DNA of 64,000 nt from Trichoplax sp. H2 (taxonomy: Eukaryota > Placozoa > Uniplacotomia > Trichoplacea): positions 124,001 through 188,000 of the forward strand of contig NOWV01000005.1 in assembly GCA_003344405.1 (NCBI GenBank), given 5' to 3'. The notes beneath the pieces are model-generated. The model was not told where the DNA came from, ran no database searches, and saw nothing but the letters and a program-made list of their open reading frames with translations. The position numbers were made by a program, and so were the translations under genes. How positions within the stretch are numbered: the first letter of the stretch is position 1; every line of letters starts with the position of its first letter. Shown piece by piece: positions 38,077-49,450 of the stretch.

Positions 38077-38790
38077 TGACACTTTAAATACCGGTAAGTT
38101 TCGATTTTACACTAGATAATATTATTAATAGTTCTATTATAAATTTTTGAAAATTATTAATGTATCGTAAGTGAACTTAGCCTTAAGATGAAAAATTTCT
38201 TTTATTAATCGATTTAGATCAAAGCTGATGTAACTTAAGCACTAATTATGGTAATTAAAATTTAATCTAAAATCTTACAGGGGATTTAAATGAATTACAT
38301 GGCAGCGAATGTAATTGGAAATGATAAAGTTAAAAAAATACGGCAGCCAAGAAACCCATGTAACAATCAATTACAGTTGTAATGAAAGGAGTACTATAGA
38401 TTAATTTGATATGATTATAATTATTCTTTATACGGAAATGCTTGTTGTTACTATTTCATAGATCATCCTATTCCTATGACAAGTATTGTTAATACTGTAG
38501 TACAACTATGAACAAACTAGATTATTTACCTGTTGTTAATTATATCTATAACAATACCGATAATGTGAAATTTCATCGTTTGCTTATCTTGTTTAGTTTT
38601 TTTATTATTATTATTCACTATACGTGCCTATATGCTGTATTTCTTCTGCTTCTTAAATAACGTTATTGAAATTTGGGAGAAAAAATTACATGTTATATTA
38701 TAAGCACCTGGACTAATCTTAGACAAATTGCTTAATTATGAAATTAACATTGGATATGTAAAGCATATTAGTTCATTGCTCGCTCTTCAA
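38077..38790. other. 3' flank of CFAP20, no gene seen
   Basis: AT-rich spacer between the convergent genes CFAP20 and ADCK5, likely containing the CFAP20 3' UTR. Nothing else recognised. Confidence 0.5.
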
Positions 38791-38795
38791 CAGTG

Positions 38796-38957
38796 ATGTT
38801 TATTAAAGCTGTAATTACAAGAAACAATCAATATAACGGTGGGACTGCGCAGAGCCCTAAATGGAAGAAGTCATTTGTAGTAGCGATAATTAAGCATACA
38901 GTTATCGATCCCAGCGAAATAAATAGTATCATTGATGAACAATTAGCTATGGTATGA
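38796..38957 (+). CDS. Possible small open reading frame, 53 residues, unrecognised
   Basis: An ATG-started frame runs from 38796 to a TGA at 38955-38957 in otherwise stop-rich DNA, and the frame is already open from about 38775. The peptide begins MFIKAVITRNNQYNGGT and ends IIDEQLAMV. Composition is more protein-like than its surroundings and local GC is higher. A GTATGA donor-like site overlaps the stop, so it could also be an internal or terminal exon of an unseen gene. I recognise no family. Chance is a real alternative. Confidence 0.25.
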   Translation: MFIKAVITRNNQYNGGTAQSPKWKKSFVVAIIKHTVIDPSEINSIIDEQLAMV

Positions 38958-39621
38958 GTTAGTGTTTTTTCGTCAGTAATTTAAGAGTTTATAACTAAAC
39001 TGGCTCAATACAATCCTAATTATAGCTCTATTAATCCAAAATCTTCATGGAATAATATTCAAGTATTTTGAGTCATTCGTTAACTCGATTTCTTAGCTAA
39101 TATAAATGCATTCAATGTCCATCAAATAATTTGTATATAACAATAATGATTAACAATAATTGTCAATTCTAATGCGTATTCTGTTAAGATCTATTAACCA
39201 ATAAAAACGACATTTCCATATAAATTGAGGTTAATTAAAATTTTGTACCAAAATTTCATTATGATTGTATATTTAGGCAATGATTGAAAAAATTTCAAAT
39301 ACCATTGAATTTTATTTCAATATTGTAGTAACACAGCATTATGTGCATGAATAATTGTAACCGTTAAAATAATAGCTAAAACAAATAAGAATTAAAATAT
39401 TTATCTATAGAATAGGAAGAAAATTCCAGTTTTTTATAAAATAGAGTTGATTAAAAGCATAAAACAGAATTCTTATGATTTTATATTAATAGAAACATTG
39501 CCTCCACTGTAGGTTTGATACCTGCCTCCATAAATACTCAGCTACTCGCACATACGCGTATACCATTATTTCTATATCAATTTTCTTTAAAAAGTATAAG
39601 TAAGTGTTAGGTAAAATTAAT
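38958..39621. other. 3' flank of ADCK5, no gene seen
   Basis: AT-rich spacer after the stop codon of the minus-strand ADCK5 gene. No gene or repeat recognised. Confidence 0.5.
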
Positions 39622-42600
39622 TTACATAGCTCGTAATAGAGGTGTTAAATCACTTGGTGCTCGTCCAATGAATTGTAAGAATCTTAGGTAGGTACGAAAA
39701 AACCATAGTTTAAAGTCATCCAATCTATAAAAAATAATTTAAACAAATTTAAATCAATCCTATACTTAGAGTAAGTTGCATGCTTGGCAAATAAGCAGAC
39801 TACGGTTAGATCAACAATGAGGTGATAATATATCAAATGAGCATTTGACAAACAATAAACATAGTTACAGATACACTCGTATAATAGAAACTTTTTTTTC
39901 AGTAATAAAACATGTGATACTATAGCATCCATACATACAATATTCTCCAAATAGAATCACCTGAGTTGTGCGTTAAACATAAACAATTGATATTGAGATT
40001 GTACCATCTGCTTGAGAGATTTATCTTTATTATAAGTACTGTTGAGGCCTTCAATTGAACTAAAAGAATTCATAACGATTATTTAGACATTCATCCTATT
40101 ATATATTTTGCAACCAAAAGATCATTATAGTATTAACTATTCATTTCATTATTTTTCCAATAGCCCTACCATCGAGCTAGCTCAACATGTCTGTTAACAG
40201 GATTGCCATATTCTTGCAAAACGGATCGTATAGTGTTTAGATTTCTACCGGAAGACGAGAATTCGTGAAATTATTAAAGTAATAACTTAAAAAATTCAAT
40301 AATTAGCATACCAAATACTACTTCCTTAACAAATATTTTACATTACCTAAAAACTAATAGCATTGAAGTCGGCATGGCTTTCAATATTGTCATAATTTTG
40401 TCAAAGTTATTCTTAGACATATCTCGCATCTTTTTCATGTTTTGCTTGGTTATCTTTGAAATGAAAGAGATACGGTTGCTTCCTTGTGGTCGATCGTACG
40501 GCCTCATCATAAGTATTGTAATAAAATTGAGATGGTCTATCCATTCAATACAATAGTAAAAGGTATCATAATTACATTAAATTAGGTCGAACTGATTAGA
40601 GCGCTTGCTATGTTAAATTGGGTTTATGATTTTATTAGCTAGATTACAGTGGAGTAATACCTTCAACACCTAGTGCTAAAGAGTATTTCTTAATGTCTTC
40701 TTCGTGGCCTAGAATAGCTGATTTCCAAAGCTGACAAAGGTTCGTTCTGACGCTGGTGTATATATAAGATAATGGTGTAGAATCCATTACTGATTAGCTT
40801 CATTTTTACAGAATGTCACTCCTTGTACAGATTATTATTATACTGACGTTGGCTCTAATTCTTGATACAGTCCATGATCAAGGAGAACAATTTCAGCTTT
40901 ACGATCAATTCCTTTCCTAATAAATACTTTTAAAAAATATGATGGGCTATTAAGACATTGAAGTCATAGTAGGGAATGATAAACGATTAATAACATGCTT
41001 TTAGGCTAACCATTTGCTGGATGAGGATCAGCATGAACAAATCCACTGGAGAAAATTTGCGTACCAAATGCTTTGATTAATTTTCTAGAAATCTAAATTT
41101 AGATACTTGTGCACTAAGATATGATACCAATCGTAAGGTAAATTTATATATATATACAGTAGAACTTTGTTAAGATCAATTACGTCTGCGAAATCAAGGC
41201 CCATTTGGCGTATTCTATCAAGATCATTCAATTTGACACCATTGATAAATTCAGTTGTTAATATCCTCTGAAGAAAATGTAAAATTAAAATTATGCTATA
41301 CCTTACTATTTTTAACGAGAATGATACATAATTATTATAGTTAAAACTGCTACTTGAATGTTGATAACTTACTTTACTGCTATACTGCCAATAAACTTGA
41401 GGTATGTGAACAAATGGAAGGTGTTTTAATTCTCTAGCTGAACGTTCGCCATTAGCACCTTCAAGCTCGAAATCTAATTCATTTTCTAGTGTTTTTTCTA
41501 GGTCCTGTAAGGTTAGTTCCAAAATAACACCACTAATTAAATATATGTTTACACTAACGAAATTATAAAATGTCTACTAACTCTAAGGACCCATGAAAAT
41601 CCAAAGCTGGGATGCATGAATTGTATTGCATTTAATAAGATTCGAATCGTGGTTATATCGCCGCGAAATCTATCCCTTAAATCAATATATTGAATCTATA
41701 AACGGCAAAATGAATATAAAATGTTTTACCGTGCATTCATGTACAAAGATTTTATATTCAATTACTATCAGTATCAGTCAATTAATTAATTAATTAATAA
41801 TATTAAAATATCTTTTAACTTGTATGCAAGCTAACAATAGCGTGAACAATCAATTTACCTTGACGGCAACTCCTTCTCCTTGATGTGTAATAGCTTTATG
41901 AACTTGTGCTAAGCTCGCAGCTGCAATTGGCTTGTCATCAAAACTTGCAAACATTTCAGACGGTTTCAAATTAAAATCTTCAAGAAACATATCTTCCACC
42001 TGCAATTTCAAACACAGAGTACGATATCATTTCTTGGCCGTAAGAGTTAACAATTAATGTACTTTATATACACGCCAATAGTAAAGTCATTATGACAATG
42101 CTGAGCAGCAAGTGTAGAAAGAAGCAAAGGGATTTCTATTTGATTCTATAACGTGTAAAGATGACATGACGCATTCGTAACATTATTTTAGTCGTTTCAA
42201 AATAAGTTGAGTGAGAGATTACCTCTTTATAGCCTCTCGTTAATGCCTACAAGCGCAACAGTAAAAAAAGTCAAACAGATGGGTAATTAGGTACAATGAC
42301 AAATTCCATGGAAAGTCTATTTTTATGCAAAGTATACTCTTTACAGAGATTCGAAAATTAATATGCCTATTATCTTACTCTATCACGTAGCACTTCAAGA
42401 GATTGTAAATATTCCTTTGGAAGGATATGATTCATGGTTGCCAAACCTTGACCTAATTTAACGTAAATTCCACCATTGAGGAGAATACCTTCAGTCATGA
42501 TTTTAGCAGCATATTTGTGGCAATCCTTGATTACAGTCTTATATTCATCGCTATCCTATTTTAAAATTAGAAGAAAGAGCATGATTAGAAGAGTAATCTG

Positions 42601-43622
42601 TACATAGTAACCAGTAGAATTTTTGTGGTGTATTGATATTCGCTTAGTCGATAGTCCGTCTATGAAAGCAATTTTTTGCATAAATGATATTCCTGTAGGA
42701 AATTGTGCTAGGTGCTTGTCTATACCGTAGCCTACTTACAGGATTTAATCCTAATAATTTCCACCAGTAATAGACTGATATGGTGAAACCAACAACGATT
42801 GATCTACAAAATAAGTCACACCGAAGGATTAGTTTTAATCACCTTATCCAAGAATTCATAAGTTTGTAATCATAGGTAAGAATGGCAGGCAAATTAGTGC
42901 CTATGAATATACAATAAATTGATGAAATCATGGGACATAAACCGGTTGTTACTCTATTACTATCCGTATTTTTGTGATGGTGCTATCAGTATGATTAAAA
43001 ACGACTGAGGCAAGATCTCTATTAATTAATTTACTATCATGGTATGATGAAAGACAACGGCAGAGCATTGTTACAGTTATTCTACTCGTATGTGTTACTG
43101 CCATCATAGGTGTGGAAATGAAAGCAAAATCAATCTTGATTTATGAACCGGTCATGGCGATGAGATAGTATAACACTAAAAGACGTTATTATGTAGAGTA
43201 GATTTTGCTTTGACGATTAAGAAATTAAGCATCTTCAAAAAGAGCATATTTTTGCCAATCTAACTATATTTAGCTCACCTCCGAAATCGATTAAAGCCTT
43301 TCGAAGTGATTAACCACCTGCGCCATTTCCTAGGGTAGAAAATTTTGACTGCTGCAATAGCGCTAGCGCCGATCGCCAAGCTCGTTAGGAAAGTATATCG
43401 AATCCAAGGGATTTTTGCTTGCTTCCTAGGATGTTTGATATTCGCAACAACGTTGGTTGATTTCATTCGGCTAAAATTTGGACAAGCATAATAGGGCGTT
43501 TGAATTTGTCTCCATAATGGCGATTGGCGAAAGATAGACAGGTAGCGAATAGTTGTAGCTGGATATGTGAGTAATTTACTTGAATTGAAGATGGTTATTT
43601 TGGATAGTAATCTGGTCGACAT
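39622..43622 (-). CDS. ADCK5: AarF domain-containing atypical kinase 5 (UbiB family)
   Basis: UbiB-type atypical protein kinase-like protein, probably mitochondrial. Fifteen exons in transcript order: 43622-43279, 42803-42740, 42555-42379, 42246-42223, 41999-41859, 41695-41582, 41504-41373, 41267-41184, 41092-41011, 40926-40848, 40752-40661, 40536-40347, 40244-40170, 40059-39961, 39724-39622; 1800 nt, 599 residues. The N-terminus is basic and hydroxylated like a mitochondrial presequence, with a hydrophobic stretch ([19 protein letters not shown]). Family motifs seen: KLGQ at 169-172 (the UbiB KxGQ), Ala-rich loop AAAS at 229-232, lysine 250 in [12 protein letters not shown] at 380-387 and DHG at 404-406. 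The phrases [38 protein letters not shown] and [10 protein letters not shown] point to ADCK5 rather than ADCK1/2 or COQ8. The usual HPGN reads HPAN here. One exon is only 24 nt. Confidence 0.93.
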
Positions 43623-45409
43623 GATCTAGAAATGAATTGGAATCATGTTAATATGTTAGGAAATTGGTATTTCTATTGTCATTGATAAGAAAAAAATATA
43701 AGCTAAAGTGGTAAGATATTGCATTAGCTAGAGCTCTATCGCGATATCTTGGCACTAGGTCACTATCACAAATTTGATAGTCTATTTCCAGTTGATTTCT
43801 ATTGTAACTTGCTCCTTATTGGATCATCCTTATTTCCATCGAGTAAAAAAATGTGCTGAGCAGGTCAAGATGGAGACCTGGCTGCTGATATCAATCGTGT
43901 ATTCAATTCAATCTGCTCAACTAGTAAAGTATTGCATCCGCTAGAATGGAATCGGTACTAGCACTATAGCACTGGTAGGATAATATATTTTCCAGTGGAA
44001 TAATAGTGTATGTTATCACTCCTAGGATAACTGTTGATTTCAATTTCTATGCAGAAAATAAGAAGAGCAAAGATGCAGAGCTAGCTGATGTGATCAGTCC
44101 TCCGTGCTATGCAAACCCTTACAACTAGTTATACCTCAACTTCTAGCAATCATCATGTTGATACACAGTTATTACCTCAAGATCCTAAATCATATGGGCT
44201 TTCAGTAAGTCAATTCAATCAGAAAGACCAGGAGAGCTATCAATGGTAAGCAGAAATGGCTACTGTTGTCTAGCTAAGTCTCTTTATTTGGCCTTTCCAA
44301 CGGTTGCCAGTAGAAACAGAAAGTGAGGGATTGTCGTAGATTCTCGTCCACAGTCTACTACCGCTGTCAACTCGGCAAGTACTGTACACTGTACACTGTA
44401 CAGCACAATGTCTGGTCAATTCGACATGTCGGTCTAACTAGTAGGATAGCTACCCAAACTTATGGGGGTTTATATACAATACTGAAATATTCGATAAAGA
44501 AGTGTTTCACTATGTCACTTGTGATACTGTAATAGCCACTTTCTATACGAAGCAGTGCAACGGATCATTAATCGAGTAAAAATAAACAAGGCGGTGACAT
44601 TGCTGGTCATTTCAATGAAACCGTATATCTGTAATAATACACTATACTAATGGGCTTGACACTGAAATAAGCTGTAAGGCTAGTTTTGTATAGTACAAGA
44701 TACTGTTTCAGACTTTCAATACTTAGCAGTATAGTAGAATGACCCCTCAAAACGGCGGAAATTCTACAATTGGTTATATACTATTTGCAAACACGAAACG
44801 GCTACTTTCCGTCCATTTGCCTTTTTAGTTGTCCCCATAGAGATAGAAAGACAAGCTTTCCTCATGCCTCGATAGTATTTTGCCAAGGATTTCTCTTCTA
44901 ACAATTGATATACTGTAAGAAAGAGGGAGGGAAGGGAAGTGATTCTTCACGTACATCTCTGCAATGGTGGACGATAGTCGTTCCAATAAGCTGCAGGATT
45001 GATTTTTGTATGCGAGCTCCATGGTAGCAATAGAGCTGGCAATAGGCTAGAATTTGGTTCATTAAGATTGACTCGCAAGTCTGCGACTATCAACGCCAAT
45101 ATTGATAAGTCTACTGAGCTCAGGTATTTGCTTTTTGCGCTAGAATTGGATTTAAAGCATATTCATGTCACTAATAGCTAGTATATTTACTGTATAAATG
45201 TAGACAATAATACAGCACATCGCAGCAGATTCCATCTCCAACGTCACGGTCTACCTGCCATCCTATCCATAGAGGTCGAGAGAGAGAGACCCAGGAGCCT
45301 ATCTAAAACGAGTTCTTCCTTACCCTACACTCCATTGCGGTGAACAATCAATTGAAAGAAGAAACTAGCATGTCTATCAGACCAGTACAGTAAATTGGAT
45401 AGTAGCACT
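43623..45409. other. Divergent spacer between ADCK5 and RCCD1
   Basis: About 1.8 kb containing the 5' flanks of both genes. No gene was recognised. A small palindromic cluster GTACTGTACACTGTACACTG lies at about 44380-44402. Otherwise nothing. Confidence 0.5.
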
Positions 45410-47943
45410 ATGACACTAATATATGGCTTTGGTTATAACTTGCATGGACAAGTGGACAATGTCTTGGATACCTGTAATACACATATGAGTTATAATCAAC
45501 CGCTTTTAATGGCAAAGATAGACAAGGATCATCGCATCGTATCCATGACAGCAGGCTGGTCTGAAAGCGTAATCATCACTCGAGATACAAAAACAGATAG
45601 TAAGTCCAATTGTTAAAGATAGACATGTGTATTCAGTGTCGACGTGGGAACCAGGATGGATGGTCGTGGTTTAATCTCAATCATCTTCATGATGGTCTTA
45701 TTTTTACTAAATGATAATATTAAGAATGATAATTTCGTATGCTTGAACAGGAACATCTACCCAATTATTGGTCTACAGTGTAGTTGTGTCAGCTATGATT
45801 GATGAGCATAGATTAACCTTAATCATCTTCATTATACTCTTGTTTAATTTAAAGGATAATAATGATTATTTTGCATGCTTGGACTAGAATGCTTACTCAA
45901 TTATTGCATGACAGTGTAGTTGTGTCAACTATGATGGAAGATCATGGATTAATCATCTTTATTATGCTCTTGTTTAAATGATACTATTTCGTTTGCTTGG
46001 ACAGGAACTTCTACTCATGCTTGGGGTAAATCTTGTCATGATCAAATACCAAGGAACGATATATTAGCTGCTTCAGGTTCTTGGGATAAACTAATGTTAT
46101 TATCAACCAAGAAACAATTATTGCTATGTAGTAACTTGGAAGACATAGCGAATACTTTAAAAGCGATTGAAAATCCTTCAGAACAAACTTATAAGGGTAT
46201 ATCATGCGGAGATTTACATCAGCTAGCAATTACAAGTAGGTAGATCTACACTGTTTTCAATCCGCTTATCTACATCATCGTACGTTAGATAAACCATTAT
46301 AGAAATTAAAAAATACTCATTCCATACAAAAGTGAGAGATATGATCTTTTATGATACAATGCAAAACCTCATTAATAGTCATAATCATTCAGGTACGCTA
46401 GCTATTGTTTTTTAGTAGAGTAACACAGCTTGGATACTGTAATCATTGCTGTTTTAATCCGACCTTAGATACACTGTAAATGTGATCATGATATCCTAGA
46501 TAAGCCATACATATGTTTTGTAAGACACTCATGAAATGGGGTTTATGATCTTGTAAATCGACACATAAGTTGATATATGTGGTGAGTCTTTATAAGTACA
46601 GTACCATTATAGTAATATCCGTTCTCTTCTTGCATTATAGAAAATACCGTAGACATAGGAATTGAACGTAGCAACAGCTAATTAACTGTAAATTATAGAT
46701 AGTGAACAATATTGATGGAGAGTATGTTGCTGTCATAGTATCGAGCTATGCAGGTACAGTATACATGCTTGACTCCTGTAACTTGTTACTATACTCTTGT
46801 ATTATAACGATATACTGTCATTGATCTGTAAGTATGTTGCTATCAATGCAGCTATTGTAGCCTTGGCTGAAAATACTATCAAGGCATAACTTATAGCAAA
46901 TTATCCTGGATATTTCCTTATTTAGCAGATGAACAAGTTGGCCAAGTCGATAAGAGTAATTCTTCATGGTGTTTCAGTTTATTGCCTACATTACAAACAA
47001 CGCGTGTAAATCTAGTATCATGCGGTAAAGAACATGCATTGATTCTATCTATTACTGGTGAAGTCTTTAGCTTTGGACGTGGCAGGTGATAAATGATTTG
47101 AACTTAAGGTTCAGATAACATTACTACAATTCCACTATTAATTCTAATTATGACTATATAGCCGTGGGCAGCTAGGACATGATACTCTAGATAATGAAGG
47201 TAATCCTCGAGTTATTGAAGCTTTGCAGGGCCTTCAGTTCAAATTAGTTACTTGTGGAGGATGGCATTCATTTGCAATTAGCTGTAAGTTGAGATAGAGC
47301 AAAAATCATTGATCTAGTTTGGTTAAACTACTATTAGTTGTCTCTGATGCCGTTACTAAACATTTTTCACTTAAGCTTCTGGAGATGCTTATTCATGGGG
47401 CTGGAATCAATCCTATCAACTTGGTATTGACAGTAATTTAGAAGCCAACGAAGTTGGCAGTTGTATTGCAACCCCTACATTAATTGAAATTGAAAATGAA
47501 AACGTACAAGCAATTAGTGGTGGTAGCAAGCATTCAGCATGTATTACAGGTATCTTGGACTCAATCTATTTCTTACAAATTCAGTCTATCCTGAAATAAT
47601 TGCAAAGTCTGATATACAGCATTGACATACGTATTGAGTAGTAAAGTTATCTCCCTCTTCACTCTCTAATGCTTTACGATATATAAATATTCTTTTCAGA
47701 GAGTGGTAAAGTATACACCTGGGGATGGGGTAGGTCGATCGGAATTATAGTTACTAATTAATTTCATTTATTTTATCAATCTAATCCTTCTCTATTACTG
47801 TACTTGCAGGAAAATATGGTCAGCTAGGGCATAATTGTTATGACAGTGTTAAGGTACCTCAGCTGGTAACAGCGCTATCTGAGAAGCTAGCATCGACAGT
47901 TACCTGTGGTTTCTGGCATACAATTGTATCAGTTTCTGAATGA
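45410..47943 (+). CDS. RCCD1: RCC1 domain-containing protein 1
   Basis: Seven-bladed RCC1-like propeller protein. Human RCCD1 partners the histone demethylase KDM8 in the nucleus. Seven exons: 45410-45599, 46005-46235, 46929-47085, 47162-47283, 47376-47549, 47700-47729, 47810-47943; 1038 nt, 345 residues (human 376). RCC1-type blades are visible: GEVFSFGRG...RGQLGH, CGGWHSFAIS, SGDAYSWGWNQSYQLG, SGGSKHSACIT, ESGKVYTWGWGKYGQLGH and TCGFWHTIV. The phrases EALQGL, GGWHS and YTWGWGKYGQLGH match RCCD1 specifically rather than RCC1 itself. The N-terminus starts MTLIYGFGYNLHGQ, and this ATG begins the first blade. An upstream in-frame TTG was not chosen. Intron 1 carries duplicated acceptor regions, described separately. 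Confidence 0.92.
45660..46016 (+). repeat. Tandem duplication of a 3' splice site in RCCD1 intron 1, three copies
   Basis: Units of about 130-140 bp begin near 45668, 45809 and 45939 with a GATTAA(CCTT)AATCATCTTCATTAT phrase. They end GCTTGAACAGGAACATCTAC (about 45741-45760), GCTTGGACTAGAATGCTTAC (45878-45897) and GCTTGGACAGGAACTTCTAC (45996-46015). The third CAG at 46002-46004 is the true acceptor of exon 2. The duplicated block therefore includes the start of the exon itself. Confidence 0.88.
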
Positions 47944-49450
47944 ACAGCAAAAATAATTATCTACGTTTGTTTCGGTAAAATAATTCTATAACATATAATC
48001 AAATAAATGACCAAGACAGTGTGTAATGCGTTTTGCACTCAAGTCAAAATTATCGTTAATTTTACTCTTCTTTGTGAGCGCTTTAACGATTCTGTGTATA
48101 ATGTACAAATTCATCCACTATTATAGAATTCACAAAAATGCCTTTTATTCTTTTTTATATTCATCCACTTTAATATAATTTATAATATTAAAAGTTGTTA
48201 TAGATTTTATTGTGCACGTAATATCAATTTAAATGAAGAAGCATGTGATGTAATTTATGTATTAAAATATGTATTATAATTATATAACATGAAAGATGTA
48301 TACTATAGCATTAATTTTGGCTCTTAGTATTTTAATTTTTACGTGTACAGATATTCTATATCGCGCTGATATAACAATTCTAACTTTTCTTTCATATTCC
48401 AAACCGCTTGTGCGTACGTAGATCTGTAAATTATTACTGTCTTTGTCAGCTTCATCGTATGTTGACTGCAACAATGGTAGTATCGTAGTATTAAAGTATC
48501 GCTATCGCACTAGTTGAAAGAATTGCATCAATTATATTAACTACCTTGTTGTGTTAAAAGCTACAAATTGTGTTTCTCCTATTAATATCCAAACTTGAAA
48601 GCTTTTATACGCACTTCAAGATTTCGAAAGTCCTAGCGATTTAAGAAAATCTGCTTATAACTGCACTTGACATGATGTAAATATTGCATCGGGAATATCT
48701 TATTATAAACTTTTATTGAAATTTTATAAAAATATCAAGTAAATTAGATTGATGAAACCTATATACGAGTATACTACACAGGTAATGTTCATCGCTGATA
48801 ATGGATTAAATATAATGTTCTTGCTGTTTAAATGATTAGTAAAATGATATCCGATATAGATTGACAGCTAATTATAGCATAAATAAATATAGCGTAGTAG
48901 CAAAAGTAATATCAAGCGCATTACTGTGGGCAGCGAACTCAGTGGAAGATATACAGTATTAACATGAAATGTCGATTTACGATTTTCTTTGACCTTAAAC
49001 AACAAATAATAATTAAATAAAGGTATCGTTAGTATAGTGATGCAGACATTAGTATCAACTTGTATAAGAAATTATAAGATATATGAGTATAAATTAGCGG
49101 ACGATACACATGAATTACAAATCTAATCGACTACAATTTTTAATATTTGGCATTAATTGGACGCTAATTTTCTGTCTCTACATCATTTTGCTAGAAGTCT
49201 TTTACGCATTTATGATATATAAATTGCCTGCTACGATGAATAGCTTAATATACTAAAAGCCAAACGAGAGTAAATTGAGAACGATATCCTTATTTTATAG
49301 CATAAGGCAAATAAAACTGTACCACCGTAGACGTTCATGCAATTTTTACGCATATTAGCTGATATTGTCCGCTAATCGTATACATAGCAATTAGGAAATA
49401 GTTAATCAGAAATAATTTTAAGAAAAGTGAAAGCTTCGGACTATGATTCT
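47944..49450. other. Convergent spacer between RCCD1 and DEG/ENaC channel A
   Basis: AT-rich, no gene seen. AATAAA at 48002-48007, about 60 bases after the RCCD1 stop, is a likely poly(A) signal. No repeats of note. Confidence 0.5.
48002..48007 (+). terminator. Poly(A) signal of RCCD1
   Basis: AATAAA 59 bases after the RCCD1 stop codon. Confidence 0.55.

Noticed and set aside
39500-39560. tRNA-like phrase GGTTTGATACCTGCC
   Set aside because: The sequence does not allow a cloverleaf with a matching acceptor stem and A box. No tRNA could be supported anywhere in the window.
40347-40536. Apparent frameshift in ADCK5 exon 12
   Set aside because: A first reading dropped four bases. Re-reading the lines at 40441-40500 gave one continuous frame with family-like sequence throughout.
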